This document shows, in pieces, positions 1 through 13,438 of a DNA stretch of 64,000 nt (position 1 is the stretch's first letter; each line of letters begins with the position of its first letter). The notes below the pieces were generated by a model, which was not told where the DNA came from, did not search any database, and saw nothing but the letters and a program-made list of their open reading frames with translations. The translations under genes were made by a program, and so were the position numbers. Source of the stretch: Phylloscopus collybita (lineage: Eukaryota > Chordata > Aves > Passeriformes > Phylloscopidae); the NCBI GenBank assembly GCA_027886175.1, contig JAJNNQ010000002.1, positions 8,924,001 to 8,988,000 of the forward strand. Direction: 5' to 3'.

Positions 1-2561
1 GTAGTTAAGCCTCTATATCCAAAATATTTGCTGATTTTTTAGACATGGCTAACTCCTACACAAGAGTTCTGCATGAATATAGGACTATTTAAAAAATAAA
101 ATGCAAATATTATATCAATGAGCACCAGAGTGAAATCAGTACTCATCTCAGTAAACTGGAAGAATAAAGTCCTTCCCTTTTCAACTTGCATTTGCACTGG
201 TGTTTAGGCACATGCCTTATGTAGAGGTATTTGAGACTTCTTTTGCCCAAAATTATGATACAACATACAACCACTAACTTTTTAGGCTCTTAATTTTTGC
301 AAGGGCTCAAAATACCAGAACTTACTAAAGCTGTAACTTGGGTTGTGATTACAGGTCTCTACAGACATGTCCAGGTAAGACTGGCCCACACTCTTAAAAA
401 TCTGGGCAAATTCAAGAGTAGTTCTGCACGTATCTTTGCTTACCAGTGAGCCACTGTTGGTTATGGTTGACTAAGGGAAGGAACATGGACAACCAGGATG
501 CAAGTAAAAACTTTTTACAAATATATATTGACTACAGTTTTTTTATAAGGTTAATTTCCCATTTGCCAAAAAGGCTTAAGTAAGGCTTACAGCTCCTAGG
601 AACAAACACTGAAATGTCTTTCATTCAAATTCCATTAATTTACAAAACTGACTACTTCTGACTCAGAAACCACCGTGGTGTAGCGCTGACCTGTTCTGTA
701 GTTTCAGGTGCACTATCAGAGCATATTAGGACACACAGAGGCTGGAACAGCACTTTTCTCTGCAGCTTCTGTGTACCACTGGAATATAAATAATGTGTAA
801 TAATGAGCATTTATACCTCCACCATGAAAAAAACACCCTGAGTTGTATACATCAGGCCGTGTATACATTTTTACTCTTTAACCTCTGCAAGCTGTATGTC
901 AAACAGGCCCTTTAAAAATCACAAGTTTTTGCAAAGTCAGGCACTGCATAATGGCTTATTTCAGAAGTTACACTCTGCATACATATGTATGAAGAAATTA
1001 CAGGGAAAAAAAGCAGCTCAGCTTATTTGTCTTTTGGTCACCTAATCAAAAAGGTGATTGGATTCATTTTTACCATATCAATGAAGTCACTGGAGAGCAA
1101 TCACAACTGTTTTTCCATGTGACAGATGAATGACCTGTGCCATGGCCTCAGAGAAACACAAGCCCATGTTTTGTTCAGGTACACCAGGGCCACAGTTCCT
1201 CTCTGCTTGCACATGTAGGGAATATCAGATGTGCTGCAGCAGTGCTTGCTCTCTTTCCTTTCTCATGGTGTATCAAGGGGCTTATTTAATTTCTTTCATA
1301 GGAGACCAGGAGGACACCAGCCAGGAAAAGATGTAAGATATTAAGGATGCTTGCTGTCCATGACCACAAGGGGATACATGAAGTATCCTTTATTTCCCAG
1401 GGGAAATCACTGCCCTAATGCAGCCAAAGTATTTAACACTACAGCTGAAGATTAGAGTGGGACACAGGCCTGACTTACATACATAAAACTCACACATGCA
1501 TCCCTGAAATTCAGTTCAGCAATTTTGTTCACCAAAGAGTATCACAGATTTGTCTGAAGCTAACTACTGCCTTTCCTCCTCCCAAACATTGTCATTTTGT
1601 GAGTTCTCTTTCTCATCAGGATCAATTCAGTGCACTTTTTTCAGGACTATACCACCCACAACTTTACAGAGTCCTCTCTTCTTGACTTCATCTCTGTCCT
1701 ACAGAAAATGGCACTGCTTGCTTTGAGTTTGGCAAGTCACTGATGGAGCCTCCATGGGTCCCAGAGATGTTATTATGGTTTACAGAGGATTCCCACACCC
1801 AAACTTGCAGGCAAGCACTGCTTTCAACCCCGAGGTTTCCACACAAGGCTGCACCTCAGCAACCTGAGGGCCTTGTGATGCTTTCTCCCTTTCACCTCCC
1901 TCCTAAAGCAGGAACCTTGGCAGTTCTCTCTCCTCAGACAGCGAATGCAGGGCATTGCTAACACACTGGTGGATCTTCAGCAATGGATCAGCAGGTACTG
2001 CTCCCACCAAGAGTGTTTACACAGTCTCCAGCAAATCTTATTGGTAAATTCTAGAAAGATTCTCAGTTAAGCAAGTTACTTACTTATCTGGCTACCCCAC
2101 AAATACAGGACTAACAGATTCTGGTAAAATTTGGGATGCAGGCTCCTGCAATGCTAGGGGCTGCACTATCTGAAACAAGTGGAATATAATAGAATATTTA
2201 TTCATTATATAATTATTTTAAATATGAAATCAGTATATGAATACATAATCAATTCATACATTACTTATAATAATTGGAAATAAGTAAAACAATAAAGGGA
2301 AGTATCTGGTAGTTGTCAAGACATTAAGCAAGCCTAAAATACAGAGCCATAGTAAACTTAAAAATTGAACAAAAATACCTTGTGTTCTAGAACAGGGAGG
2401 GAAGAGGCACATGGGGAACCCAGATAAAACCTTGGCACCCAAATGGCATTTGGACTACCTGCAGCTCTTCCTTTTAGCCTCAACCTGTTCTCTTTCAGTT
2501 CCAGGCAGATAACCCTTCAGCCTACTTCTGCTGTACCTTAAGCCCTGCTGAGAGAGGCAAC
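1..2561. other. Unassigned noncoding sequence
   Basis: AT-rich, CpG-poor sequence. The open frames here (at most 72 codons) resemble no known protein and show no convincing splice context. I see no transposable element I can name. This is probably intergenic or intronic DNA. Confidence 0.6.
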
Positions 2562-2910
2562 CACAGAATCATAGAGTATCCTAAATGGGAAAGGACCCAC
2601 AAGGATCATGAAGTCCAACTACAACCTTGCACAGGACATCCTAGGAGTCACACCCTGTGCCTGTGAGCATCATCCAAATACTTCTTGACCTCTGTCAGGC
2701 TGGTGCTGTGACCACTGCCCTGGGCAGCCTGTTCCTACTCCCAGCCACACTCTGGGTGGAGAACCTTCTTCTAACATCCAACCTAAACCTGCCCTGACAC
2801 AACTTCAGGCCATTCCCTTGGGTCCTGTCATTGTCACCACAGAGCAGACATCAGTGCCTGTCTCTCCTCTTCCCCTCACCACAAAGTTGTAGACAGCAAC
2901 AAGGTCTTTG
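2562..2910 (-). mobile_element. CR1 LINE, 5'-truncated 3' end fragment
   Basis: Read on the minus strand, the segment ends in the CR1 3' signature: a tract like GATCCTTGTGGGTCCTTTCC followed by a copy of the octamer family ATTCTATG/ATTCTGTG. On the plus strand it starts with CACAGAATCATAGAG. It continues through diagnostic CR1 3' region phrases in antisense, such as CTGGGCAGCCTGTTCC, CCTGACACAACTTCAGGCCA and CATTCCCTTGGGTCCTGTCA. These are typical of the younger CR1 subfamilies abundant in birds. CR1 copies are made by target-primed reverse transcription and are usually 5'-truncated without target-site duplication, as here. Only untranslated or 3'-most sequence is kept, so it cannot code for protein. 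The 5' edge near 2910 is approximate. Confidence 0.93.
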
Positions 2911-3251
2911 AAAGACACTAAGAGCACAACTCTGCTGCTGCTCCCTTCTTAAGCACAGGACACAAGGATCAAGACACAGGATGAAGACTTTGGTTGTGGC
3001 TGAGAAAAAACCAGCTCCATGGGTAGAGAGTTCAGAAGACTAAAGCAGATGGATTGCAGATCTGTGAACCTCAGCAAACACTTTTCCTCTATTGCTCATG
3101 AAAATTCAATGTTGCAAAGCAGTGTTCCACTGGACAACACGCAGGCTGCCTGTGTTCTCATTTATACAAAACTAATTTAGTGTTACACTTCCTCTTCCTT
3201 CAGCCACTGCCATTGCCTGTTTCTTGCAAGCAGCAATCCCAGTGTGTACTC
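2911..3251. other. Unassigned sequence upstream of an A tract
   Basis: Follows the CR1 truncation point. No polyadenylation signal lies close upstream of the A tract at 3252, so a processed pseudogene is not supported. No gene seen. Confidence 0.5.
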
Positions 3252-3270
3252 AAAAAAAAAAAAAAAAAAA
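3252..3270 (+). repeat. Poly(A) tract, 19 A
   Basis: Uninterrupted run of A. There is no AATAAA just upstream and no recognisable retrocopy, so it is treated as a mononucleotide microsatellite. Confidence 0.9.
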
Positions 3271-6200
3271 GCCTCTGAAAGCTCAGCTTTCTAAGTACTG
3301 TTGTGTAGTCACTTGCATCTGTAACTTGCTCTCACAGAAATAAATGCTAACGTGCTTGGAAAATGTGAGTTTATTTTGTGATGTGAATGAGCTTTCCTGT
3401 GTAAATCTCCATATACATTTTTATGTTATTCTTTCTAAAAAAGCAGAAATTACTGCTGCATTCTAGTTGTAGTTCCAGAGTGAATACTGAGATTTATACT
3501 CTGAATTTTACCACAGCATGACACAAGGGACCTGTTCTAACTCCCCTCCCGCACTGACTAACAACAGAAGTGTTCTGTTCACATTACATTCAGCATTTGA
3601 GATAGATGCACTTACTAAACATAAATTAAAGTAATTGAAACACTGAATAGTGAACAGACATTTCCACATATTTCACAAACCCATCTAAGAAATCTTTGGT
3701 CATTGGTGCAGAAGACTTGGACACATTACTCATCACAACTTCATCTCATAAGAAAATCAAGAAAGGTGATTTATCCCCAAATTCCCACCTCTCTGACACC
3801 CAACCACAGGCAGCTGATGGCATGTCACTGCTTTACATATGTGTTCCTTTTTTGTGCTCCAAAGAAAGAAGAGGGAAAGTCAGAAAAAAAATTAAAAAAT
3901 AAATGGTTCCTTAAAGGAGAGAACTACACTACAAGAAATTATAGATACATATTAATTTCAGAAATACTAAAGAATTTTATGAAGAAACAGCATCTGAGAT
4001 TTTGCCTTCCTGAAACAACTAACACAGAAAGTATTTCACCTGTTTTCTATCTGCATTCATATATAAGTCTTCCTATTTGGCATGGGGATGTAGCTCAGAT
4101 AAAATGGGTTTCTCAAATCACATACCACCTAATATTGAAAAAGCCATGGAAATGACAGGTTCCACACATCCATCTACCCACATATCTTTCAGATAAAATA
4201 TGCAGTAGCCATTGTCTCCTTGAGGCCCCGTGCAAGATCATTTGCATTGCTATTCTGTATAATACAGTAGCAATATCTCAATGCAAATGTTTCTATGTAA
4301 TATAGCGAGTAATTAGCAACAGCATCATGGCGTCCTCTTCTTATACTTACTTTAGTACATGAGCAAATAAAATAAGTGTGACTTTCCAGAAGTCAAGTAG
4401 GCAGTGATGCAGAAGTGAGAACTGAATACAGATCTCCAGGTTGTATATTACCCATAATATCTAACTACCCTTTTTAAAAAGCAGATAATCTTTCAGAACA
4501 TGACGTTTTTCTTCCCTTCTGATGATTAAATAGATTCTGCATTCTCTTTTTCTTACTTTCATAGGTCACCAGGCTACACAAACAGCTTATTCTATATGTG
4601 TAAAAAAGGCAGCTTAAAAACACCTGTTCACTTCAGCTGGACTGAGACTGTACATCTCTCTTAAGTACAAAGGCTGACAATTCCTCTGGCTCCCTGATTA
4701 TCTTTATGATCTACATGATCGTTTTGAATAATATCTGACAATGCTTTTCTGTAGTCCTGGCAAGGTTAGTTGCATATCATTACCAGCCCACTCATGTTTT
4801 CGTCCAGGAAAAGCTATAGGAGTGAATACATTTGTGATATTCACATCCTCTCTGAAGAAAAGAAGAAAGGACCTGTCCCAAGAGGTTGCATTCAATCATC
4901 TCCTCCATAGAGAGCAATGTTAATACTGAGAGTAATGTTAAATACTGTGTTATAAACATCACAGTCAGACAACAGAACATCAAAACAACAGGAAAAAATC
5001 ATCCTTACTCATCTCTTTTATGCAACAATATACCTACTGCAATTCAAGGAGATAAAAATGTGTGAAGTATTGGGATTAAGTCTGTGAAATACAACTGAAA
5101 ATAACCAGAGGCCAAAGGCAAACAGATAGCAGCAATCATTAGCAGAGATTGGAGAACCTCAAACCTCTGTCATCATTTAAATTCATAGTGAGCCCCATCC
5201 TGCAGTGCACTAAGTGAGAGTCACCTCACCTAAAGAGGATGTATCAGACAGTGAGGGTGAACAGTTCTGTTGAAACACTCCTGTATATTGAAAGTCTATG
5301 AAAACATCTTCCCTCCAGGAGACAGAATAGATTTCCATATAATCATAAATAGCAGATACATGGTGATACTGTGGTTTCTCATTTAATAAAATAGGAAAAA
5401 TAGACACCCCAAGATAACTATTAAGCAGCAGATTTAAAAGAAACTGAATAAAGCAGTACTTTTCTACATGGCACATCACTCTCATATGGAACTGATGCTC
5501 CAGCTTGCTCTACAGGACAACAGCAAGATTAGCTGCAAAAAGGGATTTACAGAAAAAGCAGGTCCAGACACATGCTGGACCAGACATAAAACAACTTATG
5601 CCTCTCACTTCAGAAATGAGAAGGCTCTATGAAGGGGGAATATTATACCAAATGTGCTGGGTTTTTCCCTTAATTTTCCATCCAGAGGTGGTGGGTGATG
5701 CAGCACATCCTGTGTGTGCTGCTGAGATGAATGATTTCAGCAAGGCACTACAGCTCTTGTGGGGTTCTCAGATCTCCTGGCTTCTCTCCTCTCCTGCTTC
5801 CAGCCATGGGCACAGTGCAGAAGCTGCTGTCAGCACTGTCTCATATTCTCCTTAAAATGGATAAAGATCAGCTGCCATTGACCAGTAAGTCTCATCAAGA
5901 AGCCTGCAGCCCTCAGGAGATCCCAGCTGAATCACTGCTAATTGCATCTCAGGTACAGCCTGGAGTGCAAAAGAAGGTGGTCACCTCGGGCCTCTTCCAT
6001 CATCTCCCCTTATCAGTCAGCATGTGTGAGGTCAGCGGTGAAAAGAAAGTCAGGTGGCTATGTGGACACTGATGTCAAACTGCCAGGAAACAGTTTAAGG
6101 AGCAGGAACAAACAGCAGTCTGTTTTCTCTACGTTTTTTCCATGAGCAAATAATTTCTCCTTTCTCCTAGGAGATGATATAATTCAAACTTTCAGTCTTC

Positions 6201-6889
6201 CAAGAAGTGGAGAGGAGAAGGGCCATATCCTATACATGTCATTTTGGGCCCAGTTGTTTCATTAAGCAAGTAGACAAATCACATGAGTTGGGCACAGGAA
6301 TCCCTGCTCTATTTGTGTGAAGTTTTGGGTTTTTTTTACGTATGCAAAGCACTCACATGGGTATCTCTGGCAAATGAAGGAGATTATAAATTAAAGTACA
6401 TATTAATCACACACTTTATCTGCAATCTAAACTAGCAGGTATTTTCATTCTATATATGAACATATTCTTGAAGCTGCAAGATAGTAATTTAAAAGACAAG
6501 CAATTCAAAGCTTCCACAGATGACACTGCAGGTAATGAGATTTTTTTTCCCCTGACATCTTGTGTTTCATCTTACCTCACAACTAAATTATTTAGTGTAT
6601 TTTTAAATATATATATAAGCATTCTAAACATTAAGCTGTGTATGACCTACTTATTTTGAGTTTTCAATTAAAATAAGATATTCCAGAAAAAAATATTTCC
6701 TATGCAATCATCAACTGAAGGATGTTGATTTAATCCACGAAACAAAGACCTGTGAACGTGAGACACATGCACCAGTAAGCACGAGAAATCTTTTGAACTG
6801 CAGCTCTAATTCAGAGAAATGAGTTTTCAATTAAAAAAAACAACATTTCCCATGTGACTCTCCCAGTCACTAAAGCACATGACAGCTTC
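3271..6889. other. Unassigned noncoding sequence
   Basis: AT-rich sequence with scattered short open frames on both strands (at most 150 codons, at 3703-4155). None has a recognisable domain or gene-like composition. No repeat family identified. Confidence 0.55.
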
Positions 6890-7140
6890 AGCTGCTGTCG
6901 GTGTGGTGGCTCTGACAGGTCACCCCGCAAAGGATGTTGAATGTGCAGCTCATATATAATTGGCTTGATTGTAGGGATTTGCATAGACATAAAGCACAGG
7001 TTGATGTGAAGACTTCATCAGCATGAAATGGAGGTGGTTGCATTCTCCATGCATGACCAAAGCTGTGAGGACAATCAAAGACTTTGATGTAATGAGAGTT
7101 TTTTAACACTTTAATCACCTCTGCTGAGTGCATAAATAGA
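6890..7140. promoter_or_regulatory. Candidate regulatory element with inverted TCF/LEF-type sites
   Basis: The segment holds a perfect inverted pair of TCF/LEF-like cores, ATCAAAG-A-CTTTGAT, at 7074-7088. About 90 bp away is a consensus octamer ATTTGCAT at 6977-6984 (POU-factor type). An AT-rich ATATATAATT stretch lies just before it, at about 6953-6962. TCF/LEF proteins bind A/T-A/T-CAAAG and act in Wnt signalling; POU factors bind ATGCAAAT. This motif combination would fit a distal enhancer. Motifs this short also arise by chance, and there is no promoter, gene or conservation evidence in the window. Confidence 0.25.
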
Positions 7141-9000
7141 CTGATAAGAAGTTGAATTATCTGCAGGTTTTACTGCCACTAGATGTTTACCCTGTCCATG
7201 CCCTTGTTTCCTCCCACTAAAGTAAAAATAAAAACCAGCTGAGCCAATCATTAAGAATTTTAAATCTGTTGTAAAAGAGACCAAGTGGTTAACTTTCAAG
7301 AGGCTTCTAAAAGGCCCTCTGAAGTCTGCAGAGGAAGTCTCCGTCCATGGCAGTGCCTCTGAAAGCACACCTGTGGGACAGGAAAGAATGACCACTCTGG
7401 AGGGAAAATAACCAAAGGGACTTGCCAGAAGATTGGAACATAAAGATGAAGGAAAAAAGGTTGTTAAATACAATTAACTCTCCTCCCTGCTGAGCTGCAA
7501 GAGGGCTCAGGATAAGTCCAATGCTGCCTTTGAAATGCTCACCCACAGGATGGCTGGTAAAGGTAGTCCCATGTATGACGAAGGCAAAGCGTGCTTAAAC
7601 CAAAGAATTTAGAAAACTGGTAAGAATTTATATTGGGTTTTGGGCAGGCAACACTGAGGAAGGTACCATTATCTCAAGTGGGCATTTGGAGCCCAAGAAG
7701 TGCAGAAGAATGCATCTATGACATGGAGAAGAATTCTCCCCTAGTTGCTTTACACAGTCCACTGGCATGGCTTTTTCACCTCCTGGAGATCCACAAGCCT
7801 TCACATCCCCATGCAAATTTACTCTATTCCTGCACATGGAGCACAAGTCCAAGTATCTCTGCATCCAGCTGCCTGTGCCAGTGCCCACACTGTGAGCTGC
7901 TGAGGGCAGAACTATTAAAAAAGAGGATTTATAAATTTTTTAGAATATATAGGTTCATTCGATTTTGTTTGCCAATCTCTTCTATGTTTTATTTGAAATC
8001 ATGAAAATATAAGTCACAGAGGGGAAGGACAGCGAAAGTAAAATGAAAACCACAACTATGGCCAAGTTCAAGAGAGTTTGATTTTGTAAAATAAAGACAG
8101 AAACCTAAAAGCAAAATGCTGGGTTTTCCTGGTAAGAAAGAGAGTGATTTTCCAGGCTTCACTGGATTTAGGATTTTAACAAAAATATGCCAAAAAGCAG
8201 AAAGAAGGTTACAGCCAGGAACATTTAAGTTTTTATGCAGGTATAAGAAAGCTATAAACATTACAGAAGATTTGTCTAGAATGTTTAAAATGGAGAGCAT
8301 GCTTTTATCAGACATTGAAGCATGATTTCCAGCCTGCACTTCAGAAGCAAAATGGTAAAGCATTTCCAACACGTCTCGCAATTAACATCTACCAAGAAAC
8401 AAAAGGTGAAATCACATAAAGGCTTCACACTCTTTCTCTGCATCTCTGAATCAAAAAGAATGGGAAGTTACTGCACAAAGATATTTGTGTAAGTAATAAA
8501 AATAAATGTTTTAAATAAACTTTCTTGAGTCAATGGTTTCAGAAATGTGAAGTTACATGACACTTCAGAAATTGTTTGACCTCCCCCATTCCTGTGCAAG
8601 ACTAAAATAGAAGTTTATGGATTCAGAGTTGTCTCAGAATTATTATTTTGCCCATGCAGCTTCTGCCTTTTCATTGCAATGCAATAAAAATGACCCTTTA
8701 TCTATTAGACAGAAAATTATCTAATAATAAAATATAAGATTGTAGCCTAATAAAAAAAAATCTAACAGAAAAAAGGTGCAAAAGTATTTCAGATAGTCAT
8801 TAACCATTTTTATCAGTCACTGCAATGAAGTGTTAAAATGGGAACACATGATGCAATTTTACATGCTGAAGAACTGCACCCCTGGCAGCACCTTTTGCAG
8901 ACAGAGAGGACCATGGAGTCAAAATGAAGCCTAGGAATTCTGCAGGGGGAGAAGATTCAAGCAGTGCACACTGAAATTAAAAAAAAAAAAGCCTGCATGG
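7141..9000. other. Unassigned noncoding sequence
   Basis: Overlapping open frames up to 130 codons occur on both strands between 7.1 and 8.4 kb, with no recognisable product. Several AATAAA motifs cluster at about 8495-8520, but this motif is frequent by chance in AT-rich DNA. No transposon identified. Confidence 0.5.
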
Positions 9001-10500
9001 TGTTCATGTGTTTACACACCTAAAGCACTAAGATTGCTTCACTGGATGTTCAAAACTACAATTTCACTTTCACCCCTGAAGCACTGAGCTGGAAGCAGCT
9101 CTGGGTCCCCTTCCCCACAGTGACAACCAAGGTCTTGCCCCACACAAAGGCCTCCCAGTGAGCCAGGCAAACACTGCCACGTGCCTGTGCTGTCTGCTGG
9201 AGTGTGCCCACGTGGCTGTTCTGCTGGGAATTTAAATTAAGTAAGAAGTTTAGTGCACTGCCTGTGCCTGCAGTGGAACAGCAGATTCCAGGGTCAGATT
9301 AGGGCACAGGCTGCGGCATGGGGCTGTCAGTGCCAGCTGACAGGCTCTGGCACAGTGGCAGGGATGGCTGGGATGACAGGGCTCACTTGCACCAGACACC
9401 TGGGACAAGGCACCAGGTTCTGCTCCCTCAGCACTATGCAGGGTTCAGGGTATCTGTTTTGTGCCAGGGTATTGAACATACACACACAATTTGTTCCTTA
9501 TCCCTCAGTGCAGTCCCCATGCTCCCACCCTGTGAACTGGGGGAAGAAAACCAGCACACAGACACAGATATACACAAAATAATCCCAACACCAGCCCAGG
9601 GACGACCAAAGGAGCCCAAGCACCACAGAGTAGCAGGAGATGGCCAGACAGCTACAAACAGTAGCTGATAGCCTTGCTCCTGATGGTGTTTGCCACATAG
9701 GCAGTGTCAGAAAGAATTGAGTATAAATTTGCACTGTTATCATGGAAATTTCCAACAGCAGCTTTTAGCACAGGGTAATAATAGGGTCCTATGAGAAATT
9801 AAAGCTTATTTGAACTGGGTGATTTGCCAGCTCGGAACACAATGGCCCCTCTTCAGCAAAGGCTGAGGTGTAATTTGATGTTTTTGCAACCAGGAAGGAT
9901 GGCCTTTTCTCCACAGCCCATGTGTAACTGAAGGCATGACTGCCAGGGGATGCAAACAGCCCAGCAGCAGCACAAAGCTCCCTCCATCACACACAAGGAG
10001 CAACCCCGAGCCACAGGCTGGACAAACAACAGCTTCTGCTTGGAAACAAAGCCGCCTTCATTGCCCCAAAACTGAGGGCTCCCTGTGACCCAGTGCAGGT
10101 TTCTCCCTGCCTGTCACATGAGGCAGAGCCCCAGAGTGCCCATTGTTAGCACGACCTTTCCCAAACAGAAGCCCAGTCAACTTGCTGGGTGTCCAGGTCG
10201 GCTGCCTTTGCCGAGGGCATGGAGAGAACAAGGAAAACACCAGCTCCAATCACACCGTGGGTGTCTGATGTCACTGGTGGGATTTGGCCAGTGCTGGTCC
10301 CTCCCAGCTGTAGATTTTGAGAGTTGCATCATGGAATAAAAGTGCAGTCACAAGCATGGAGGAGTTGCACAGTGAAGTGAAGGAGGATTGCAGCTGCCTC
10401 CCTGCAGTGTTGTTTAGAACCCAGGTGAGGAAAAGAGTAGGAAAAACTTTGTAGCATCTTCTCCTCTAAAATCGTCCTCAGAAAAATCCCCCACTGTCAG
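9001..10500. other. GC-richer unassigned block
   Basis: More GC-rich than its surroundings, with two CACGTG E-boxes 31 bp apart (9178-9183 and 9209-9214) and about seven CpGs between 9.8 and 10.26 kb. Short open frames occur on both strands without recognisable products. No gene or repeat family assigned. Confidence 0.45.
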
Positions 10501-10507
10501 AAATGCC

Positions 10508-11170
10508 ATGCTCATTGGAAAATTGGATGATGAAGAACACCATGGGCATCAAAACCCAATAACCCAAAGCCCAGGTCATTCTGGAGGAGTCCTAACTTCT
10601 CCAAGAGCTAAGAGAGGACCTAGGGATTCAACAAACAATTTATCTAATGACTTTTCTGCCCTTTGGCTTTTCCCTGTTCTTTTCACTAGCAAGAACACTC
10701 CAAGACTGCCATTTGTACACCAAATCAACTATATTTGCGTATCTTGTATTTGCTTCTATTTCTCCTGGAAGAGTTGGCTTTGCTTTCCCCATTTGAGAGG
10801 TAACAGAGGCAGGGAAAGGTCTGTTGACTTAAGGGGCAAGTCCATCAAAGAAGAGGCAACACAGCAAGAACAGGTGATTGCTTTAATTCAGCTCACATGT
10901 ACACTAGGTATTAATTCAGCAGAATTAAAACTCATGGGAACTCTTATCAACAGCAACCAAAACCTCCCTTACATCATTTGGATTGACACTAATGGACTCA
11001 AACCTGAGCTGAGGCTAACCAAGGGTTTTCAGTTCTTTTCTGATAAGCCCAAACTGATTTATTCAAACTGTGCCAGGTCTGGATTCTGTACTGAAATAAT
11101 ACAAAAACTTCAGATTTGGGAAAACTTAAATTTGTGTTTATTCAGTTCCAGGAGAAAACAAAGTAGATGA
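10508..11170 (+). other. Longest open reading frame, 220 codons, no recognised product
   Basis: Starts at an ATG (protein begins MLIGKLDDEEHH) and ends at TGA. I see no signal peptide, zinc finger, reverse transcriptase, gag or integrase motif, and no clear repeat. A short Cys/Phe-rich hydrophobic stretch lies near residues 75-93. The DNA is CpG-poor like its neighbours, and codon use shows no sign of selection. There is no recognisable promoter, CpG island or polyadenylation signal tied to it. By a rough base-composition estimate, an open frame this long is uncommon by chance in 64 kb but not impossible. I regard it as probably non-genic; it could instead be part of an unrecognised single-exon gene or retroelement relic. 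Confidence 0.15.
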
Positions 11171-13138
11171 GCATATATGCAGTGGAAAAGCCTAATTTCC
11201 AGGTAAAGGCTGCTCACCTCTTCAGCTGGCTCTGCTCAGAAGCCATTGTGAACTGACATGTGACATAACCTGCACCACAGTCTACCTAAAACAGCATTTC
11301 CAACTCACTTCCAGGTGGAAGGTCCTTTCATCAATACAGTTCTTGCCCACCAAGCAAACCAATAGAAAACAAACTTGCAGGTTAGGCATTTGGAAAGAAT
11401 ACAAACCCAGTTAGATGTTTGTCAAGCCGTGTGGCAGTGCCAGCAGCGCCACTGAGCAGTGACCTTGACATGCATTACGTGCTTGCATCTGCAGTTTAAC
11501 ATGCATGACTTCCACAGAGGTCAATCATTCAAAGGCAAAATGTACAGTGCCTCTGTTCTTCAGTTGTTGTTTTGTTTTACAGCATTTACACACAGTACAC
11601 ACCCCACCCCAGAAAAATATCTATTCTCCATTAGCGAGAAGATGATGCACGGAAGAGAATCACCAGCTTTGGTCTTGTCTTTCACCTAGGTTATCTAGTG
11701 CTGTGATTTTAAAATTTTACTTGTATAAGCCTGATTTAACTAACTATTATTATAGAAGTCACAGCTCAAGATTTCTGCCTTGGATTTTAAATAGCATTGC
11801 TGTGATTCACTGTGAATCCTTTATTGCTATGAATTCTTTATAGCAGTTAATTGTCATAGTGATACTTAATCTTTTTGTGTGTGGTACTTCAATTACTTCC
11901 AATACTTCAACATAATATATATTCAAATAGCCAGTAATAAGCCAAGCACCAGTAAAACTCTTGCCAGACCAAACAACATTTGGTCTTAAGCCAAAAATCT
12001 CCTTGGGCTCAATAATTTACTGCAATGTTCATATAAGTTCAGTATTCTTCCATCAACTTTCAATTGTGTTGTCTGGTTATTTTTAGTTTATTCCTTCAGG
12101 TGAAAAAGAGGTTTCATCAAATCCAACAGTAGCTGAAAAGACATGGAATTAACATCTCTTGAATTTCCAAGTGCTAAAAGGTGAAATAATATTTATACTT
12201 TGTGTGGCTGCCTGATTTTTCACATTAGCATATCTGTGGTTTTTATCAATTTTTCTATTGTGCTCATTTTGCAAACATTCTACGCTTAGTTTGTAAACAG
12301 AGGTAATTAGCTGACAACAAACATTACTGAGGTTAAACATGCATGAAATTATTTTCAAGATTGGGACCCAAATTAGTTAAGCTTAATTCAGGTCATTGTT
12401 AATAAAATTTTAAAACCCCACTATTTTTATGGATCTCTTTGAAATAAACTCTCTCACTTCTCTTTGATCTTCTTTGTTCTCTTCACCCTACTGCTTTACC
12501 GGTGACAGTCAAAAGCCCAAGTCTGCATTTTTTAGATAGCAACACTGTAAAATTTATCTACAGCTTTCTAAACTAAAAAATAAAATTATTAAAATTGTGG
12601 CTCAGAACTTATTGCCCTCTCTCCCAGGCAGAACTTAGCTATTTTACAGCAGTAAAAAGCTTTTCCTTGGAGTAACAATATAAAAGCATCACAAATTTTT
12701 ATTTCATCAAGTTGGCAGCTGCATATATGTCTTTAGACTGGTTAGGAAAGAAGATTGTTGGGAAAGTGGTAACAATATGTTTCTTCACTGTATATGACAA
12801 TACTTCATTACAGCAGGACAATGCTCTTGTATTTGCACATATATTCACACTTCTCTCAAATTTCTATCCCTCTTTTCAGACCATTTTTTGTGCACGTTTA
12901 TTATATTTACATTAGGTGTTCCACAGCATTGCTCAATTTAGTCTGCCTGGGTGTGTAAGTAAGCAAACAAGTGCATTCTTAAAAGTTATATTTACAGTAA
13001 CATGATGATTTAATTCATTCTTTCTGCTACCAACCACAGCTTGTGAGATTCAACATTTCTCTTTCTACTGACCACAAAGATAGGTGTGCTCCAAATTGTG
13101 TCTGTCCAAAAATAAATTAATTATAAGAAATTACAATG
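11171..13138. other. AT-rich unassigned sequence
   Basis: AT-rich sequence containing small imperfect hairpins such as GATTCAC-T-GTGAATC near 11.8 kb. No gene or named repeat recognised. Confidence 0.55.
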
Positions 13139-13140
13139 TA

Positions 13141-13176
13141 ATTATTCTATTAATTATTCTATTAATTATTCTATTA
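13141..13176 (+). repeat. Tandem repeat, 3 perfect copies of a 12 bp AT-rich unit
   Basis: Three exact head-to-tail copies of ATTATTCTATTA. The unit length is a multiple of three, so the forward frame through it stays open and reads as repeated Ile/Leu. This is a minisatellite-like short tandem array, not a coding repeat. Confidence 0.95.
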
Positions 13177-13438
13177 TTCTTTTTACAAGAAAGGAAAAAA
13201 CATAGGCATACCAGGGCTGACAGAACCACACAGGCAATCATGTGCAGTACTCCACAGCCAGAAGTATCTATGTAATAGATAGTTCATAACAGAAGTCTAC
13301 AAAATACTTATTCTGATGCCTTAAGTTTTAGCTTTCATGTTTTCAGATTCTGTGCTGCTTAGGTGCAGTTCTGAGCCTCACATTAAGTGCTAGTAAGCTC
13401 TCTTCACAGAGTAGGTAGACAAAACCAAATCCTTCTCC

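Noticed and set aside
3252..3270. A tract as the tail of a processed pseudogene
   Set aside because: No polyadenylation signal or recognisable coding sequence upstream. The same holds for the tracts at 14960, 17213, 49386 and 61741.
8490..8520. Cluster of AATAAA motifs as a possible gene end
   Set aside because: AATAAA is very common in AT-rich DNA, and no upstream exon or downstream GU-rich element supports it.
9178..9214. Two CACGTG E-boxes 31 bp apart
   Set aside because: About the number of CACGTG sites expected by chance occurs across the window (others near 14.3, 19.7, 27.0 and 45.9 kb), so the pair alone is not evidence.
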